Positions 61,073 through 64,000 of a stretch of DNA of 64,000 nt are shown in pieces. Made by a program: the position numbers and the translations under genes. Under the pieces are notes generated by a model. The model searched no databases and was not told the origin of the DNA. It worked only from the letters and a program-made list of their open reading frames with translations. Source of the DNA: Nakaseomyces glabratus (lineage: Eukaryota > Ascomycota > Saccharomycetes > Saccharomycetales > Saccharomycetaceae). Location: contig NC_088959.1 in NCBI RefSeq assembly GCF_010111755.1, positions 1,054,001-1,118,000 on the forward strand. The letters are read 5' to 3'. Within the stretch, counting starts at the first letter, position 1, and each line of letters begins with the position of its first letter.

Positions 61073-62500
61073 TTAGTCATTGTCCTCGTTTTCCTTTTTG
61101 GACTCTTCTTCTTCCTTCTCCTTTTGTCTCTTCTCCTCCAACTCCCTCTTCACTTCATTTTCCTTCTCTTCATAAGCAAGTTCTAACTTTTTCATTTGTT
61201 CTTCAACAGCTTTAATGTTCTTTTCAGTTTGTTCGTCTTGGTTGCTCTTGAATTCTTCAAGCTTCTTCTTCAATTGCTCCACGGAAGTAGCAACATCATC
61301 CTGAGTAATAGGAACGGTAACGTCAAGCTCAGCTAAAGTGGCAATCAATGTTGGCTCTAAAGTAATCTTACCATCAACCTTGGTGAATAAGTTTTGGGAA
61401 GAAGGCTCCTTGGCACTTTGAGACTTCTTCTTATGCTTCTTGGACTTAGATGGGGCAACTCTGTTATAAGAGTCATCCTTCTTCTCTACCAACACTAAAC
61501 CATCATTGTTGACTGGAGCGTTGGACATGACTGGTTCGGCTGCACCATTCTCCAACTCTTGCAAAACATTCTTCTTTGGCTTTTCAAAAGTAGGATCTAA
61601 AATAACTAGAGTATTCTCAATGGCTTCAATTTCATAAGTGAAAGCTGGGATTCTAGCATGGGTCAACTTCTCTTGCAATTTGCCCAATTTAGCATCTTTC
61701 TCCTCCAAAACCTTCGAAAGTTTTTCCTCTTCTTCACGCTTTAAACGTTGCTTTTCTAACTTATTCTTGAAGGCCTTAAACTCATTGTCAAAATCAGCTC
61801 TGATCTTTCTGATTTGAGAGTACACCTCGTCACGTTTCTTGTACAATGCAGTACGCTTGTTGTAAAGAGTTTGTCTCTTGTCAAAAACAGTTTGAGTGCT
61901 GGATTGCAACTCGTTCAATCTCTTTTGATTTTCATCAAATTGAGCAGACAACTCTCTGGAGTTCATACCAGACAATTCCTCCTTTAGTTTAACAATCTTG
62001 TCTTTGTCAGTGTCGATCGCTTTCTTGATTGGATCGATGGCAACCAAATCCTTGATCAACTTGTTCAATGAATTTAATTCCTTGACAAGCATCTTTTCTT
62101 CAACCAAGGACATATCACCAGTTGAGATCTGGTCTTCAATTTGATTGATTCTTTGTTTGGCTTCAGCAGTAGTGGTGTACTTTGACTTTTTACCAATTCT
62201 GTCTTGAATCTCACCAGTTCTCCTCTTGATTTGAGAATCCAATTGCTTGATACTGTCATGAATGGCGTTTCTGCGAGCCTTCAAGTCAGCTTGGGTCTTG
62301 ATAATCTCCTTGGTTTTTTCTTGCAACTTCTTACGCTCATTTTGGGTCTTGTCGTTGACTTGATTTTGATCGATTTGCTTGCGCAATTGATTCAATTCTT
62401 CATCAATCTTTTTCAATTGGACATTCAAAGTTTCCAATTTCTTGTCTCTAACGGACACATCAGGACGCTTGATTCTTTGTTGTTGTTGTTGGGAGGACAT
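61073..62500 (-). CDS. BFR1: mRNP/polysome-associated coiled-coil protein Bfr1
   Basis: 475 residues (YOR198C 470). Starts MSSQQQQQRIKRPDVSVRDK and is coiled coil through most of its length (about 15-300; EQLKKKLEEFKSNQDEQ onward to the end), with a basic segment SKSKKHKKKSQSAK and an acidic Glu-rich tail (about 450-475). Bfr1 binds ER-associated polysomes with Scp160, is a multicopy suppressor of brefeldin A sensitivity and affects ploidy. Codon choice suggests high expression. Confidence 0.96.
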   Translation of the reverse strand: MSSQQQQQRIKRPDVSVRDKKLETLNVQLKKIDEELNQLRKQIDQNQVNDKTQNERKKLQEKTKEIIKTQADLKARRNAIHDSIKQLDSQIKRRTGEIQDRIGKKSKYTTTAEAKQRINQIEDQISTGDMSLVEEKMLVKELNSLNKLIKDLVAIDPIKKAIDTDKDKIVKLKEELSGMNSRELSAQFDENQKRLNELQSSTQTVFDKRQTLYNKRTALYKKRDEVYSQIRKIRADFDNEFKAFKNKLEKQRLKREEEEKLSKVLEEKDAKLGKLQEKLTHARIPAFTYEIEAIENTLVILDPTFEKPKKNVLQELENGAAEPVMSNAPVNNDGLVLVEKKDDSYNRVAPSKSKKHKKKSQSAKEPSSQNLFTKVDGKITLEPTLIATLAELDVTVPITQDDVATSVEQLKKKLEEFKSNQDEQTEKNIKAVEEQMKKLELAYEEKENEVKRELEEKRQKEKEEEESKKENEDND

Positions 62501-63753
62501 TTTGCTGGGAGTTTCAAGTAAAAATAAACAGAATAATGGCGAGTCTAGAAAACAATCAAACGATTATAATTCACACAGATTAAACCTTGGTAGAGGGTGG
62601 ATAGTAGCACTTTATAGAAAGCTTGAAAGAAAATCTTATTCAGTATTTCTGCTTTTAATCTTCAAAATTTCTGTCTTTTTTTTTTCTGTCAAGAAGTCAA
62701 ATAAAAGAGAGAATTGTCTGTTACCGTCTTTAGTCAAACAAAAAATGTAAAACACTTATAGTTCAAGTAAGAAACTGTACATTATATAGTTTACCATAAT
62801 GCATGAGCAAAAAAAAAACCTGGCATGTCGATCATTGTCAAAAATTAGTGTGCATGTAGTTCTTTCTCGAAACCAGAGGAAAAATGAGATTGGCAACAGG
62901 GTGGCCAAACGGTCTTGTCATTGACTTGCCGTGAACGTCGACAATTGGTGCTGTACTGTTTCCAAGTTTCAAGGAAAGGGAGTAAATGATTGTCCTACGT
63001 TAGTTGCCTTCTGCTGTTACACTGTGTTGCGTGGCGTTTTTTCCATCCCGTGTAATAATAATCTGTCAGATGGCAAGCAGGCAGATGTGACAGGGCTGGT
63101 TATATTGCCTAAACATGAACCAAACTGGAAAATATACCGTTCCTACGAGAGTCAATAACTCCCAGTACAAGATGTCATTAAGGAGAAGTTCTTCCCAATC
63201 CATTACTCAGATGCTGTGTGGTGAGAATACATCAGTACAGTGTTTGGAGAATGAGTGAGACTGTTGGTTATGGTGATATAATTGACCGAAATATGATAAA
63301 AGAACGTAGAGCACAATTACCCTTGAATGATTATAAATTCCGTTCAAGACATCGCATAAATACACCAGTAGCAAAATATTGATAAATGATTATTGGAGTT
63401 GATTTGAAATCCAAGCTGTAACTTTCAGTTGAAAAGTTACCTTAACCTTATCGAATAGGTCAGGCTCTTTCATGCATCAAATTACCCTAACACTAGTAGC
63501 TAATATGTATTCTATTCTATCTTATAAATGAAATGTGATTCCACAGAATTTTGGGATTAACAATCTTTATGCTATTTTAGATGCTATTTCTATACAATTT
63601 ATATACAAGTAGAATGCATTATAATACTGTTTTGTTATACCACTCGAAACCATGCCATAAAGGAACACTGTAACTCTTGTTTAAACAATATAAGAATAGC
63701 GAAGTTTCTCATCAATTAGGACCAAAAATCTACCAGAAAGAATGCCCCATTAA
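62501..63753. other. BFR1 promoter / MRM1 3' region
   Basis: 1.25 kb. The frame at 62931-63158 begins at a GTG and is not supported. No gene recognised. Confidence 0.6.
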
Positions 63754-64000
63754 CTAAACCAGCTTTGACAGTAGTATACCAGTAGCAACACTTACATTTA
63801 AAGAGTCCACAGTTGAATTGTTAGTCATTTGGGGTATTGCGACGAGAAAATCACTTCTTTGCTTCAAATTAGTTCGTATTCCCGAGTATTCATTGCCCAT
63901 TACTAACAGAATCGGCATGCTATGACTCATATTATGCAAATCGCCAAGATCTAAAGTTTTTGCAACATCCTTTTTTGAATGGCCGTGTGAACTCGAAACT
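63754..64000 (-). CDS. MRM1: Mitochondrial 21S rRNA 2'-O-methyltransferase (3' end only)
   Basis: About 81 C-terminal residues; the frame stays open to the window edge, so the gene starts beyond it. PILLVMGNEYSGIRTNL and NNSTVDSLNVSVATGILLSKL are SpoU/TrmH motifs 2 and 3, with the AdoMet-binding knot. Mrm1 (YOR201C) methylates the 2'-O of G2270 in 21S rRNA. Next to BFR1 (YOR198C), in keeping with the YOR block. Confidence 0.93.
   Translation of the reverse strand, partial: VSSSHGHSKKDVAKTLDLGDLHNMSHSMPILLVMGNEYSGIRTNLKQRSDFLVAIPQMTNNSTVDSLNVSVATGILLSKLV

Noticed and set aside
62931..63158. 75-codon plus-strand frame between BFR1 and MRM1
   Set aside because: No ATG start and no recognisable similarity.

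Overview
This window is nuclear DNA of a budding yeast of the Saccharomycetaceae. Almost every gene is a compact, intron-free ORF with a clear Saccharomyces cerevisiae counterpart. The left edge carries a PA14-domain, GPI-anchored cell-wall protein with a 135-bp repeat coding for the 'SHITT' motif, a hallmark of Candida (Nakaseomyces) glabrata megasatellites. The PWP-type adhesin followed by a TPO2/TPO3 transporter fits what I recall of C. glabrata chromosome I (PWP4 next to TPO3). That species call is recollection plus pattern; no search was run.

Layout. 1-5717: 3' part of a giant adhesin made of two nearly identical 2.38-kb modules plus SHITT repeats. 7909-34780: a long collinear block matching S. 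cerevisiae YGR138C to YGR124W (TPO2/3, PRE9, CAF130, PEX4, PHB1, FHN1, YGR130C, SYF2, UTP8, YGR127W, YGR126W, VSB1/YGR125W, ASN2). 36655-44508: NOC4 (YPR144C), a tRNA-Ile, YGR122W and MEP1 (YGR121C), an interleaving of YGR and YPR genes expected after whole-genome duplication and reciprocal gene loss. 45225-51783: three short blocks brought together by rearrangement, namely MCM1, ARG3 and the divergent pair UBS1/ARL1. 52647-52718: initiator tRNA-Met. 53697 to the end: a block matching YOR193W to YOR201C (PEX25/27-like, SLK19, LIP5, MCA1, BFR1, and the 3' end of MRM1, cut by the window edge).

Most genes are housekeeping: proteasome, CCR4-NOT, peroxisome import and proliferation, prohibitin, eisosome, spliceosome, small-subunit processome, nitrogen and amino-acid metabolism, lipoate synthesis, metacaspase. 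Promoters carry readable signals: PAC/RRPE before UTP8 and NOC4, Gcn4-type sites before ASN2 and ARG3, GATA sites far upstream of MEP1, a CArG box before MCM1 and PACE-like sites before PRE9.

The observations I rate highest are: a roughly 62-residue module shared by the cytosolic tail of the TPO transporter and the soluble YGR126W protein; the reading of UBS1 as an inactive E2 of UBC6 type; the nested repeat architecture of the adhesin; a 3-kb gene-free region before MEP1 with distal GATA clusters; and structured or unexplained small elements in the ASN2-NOC4 and UBS1-ARL1 intergenic regions.
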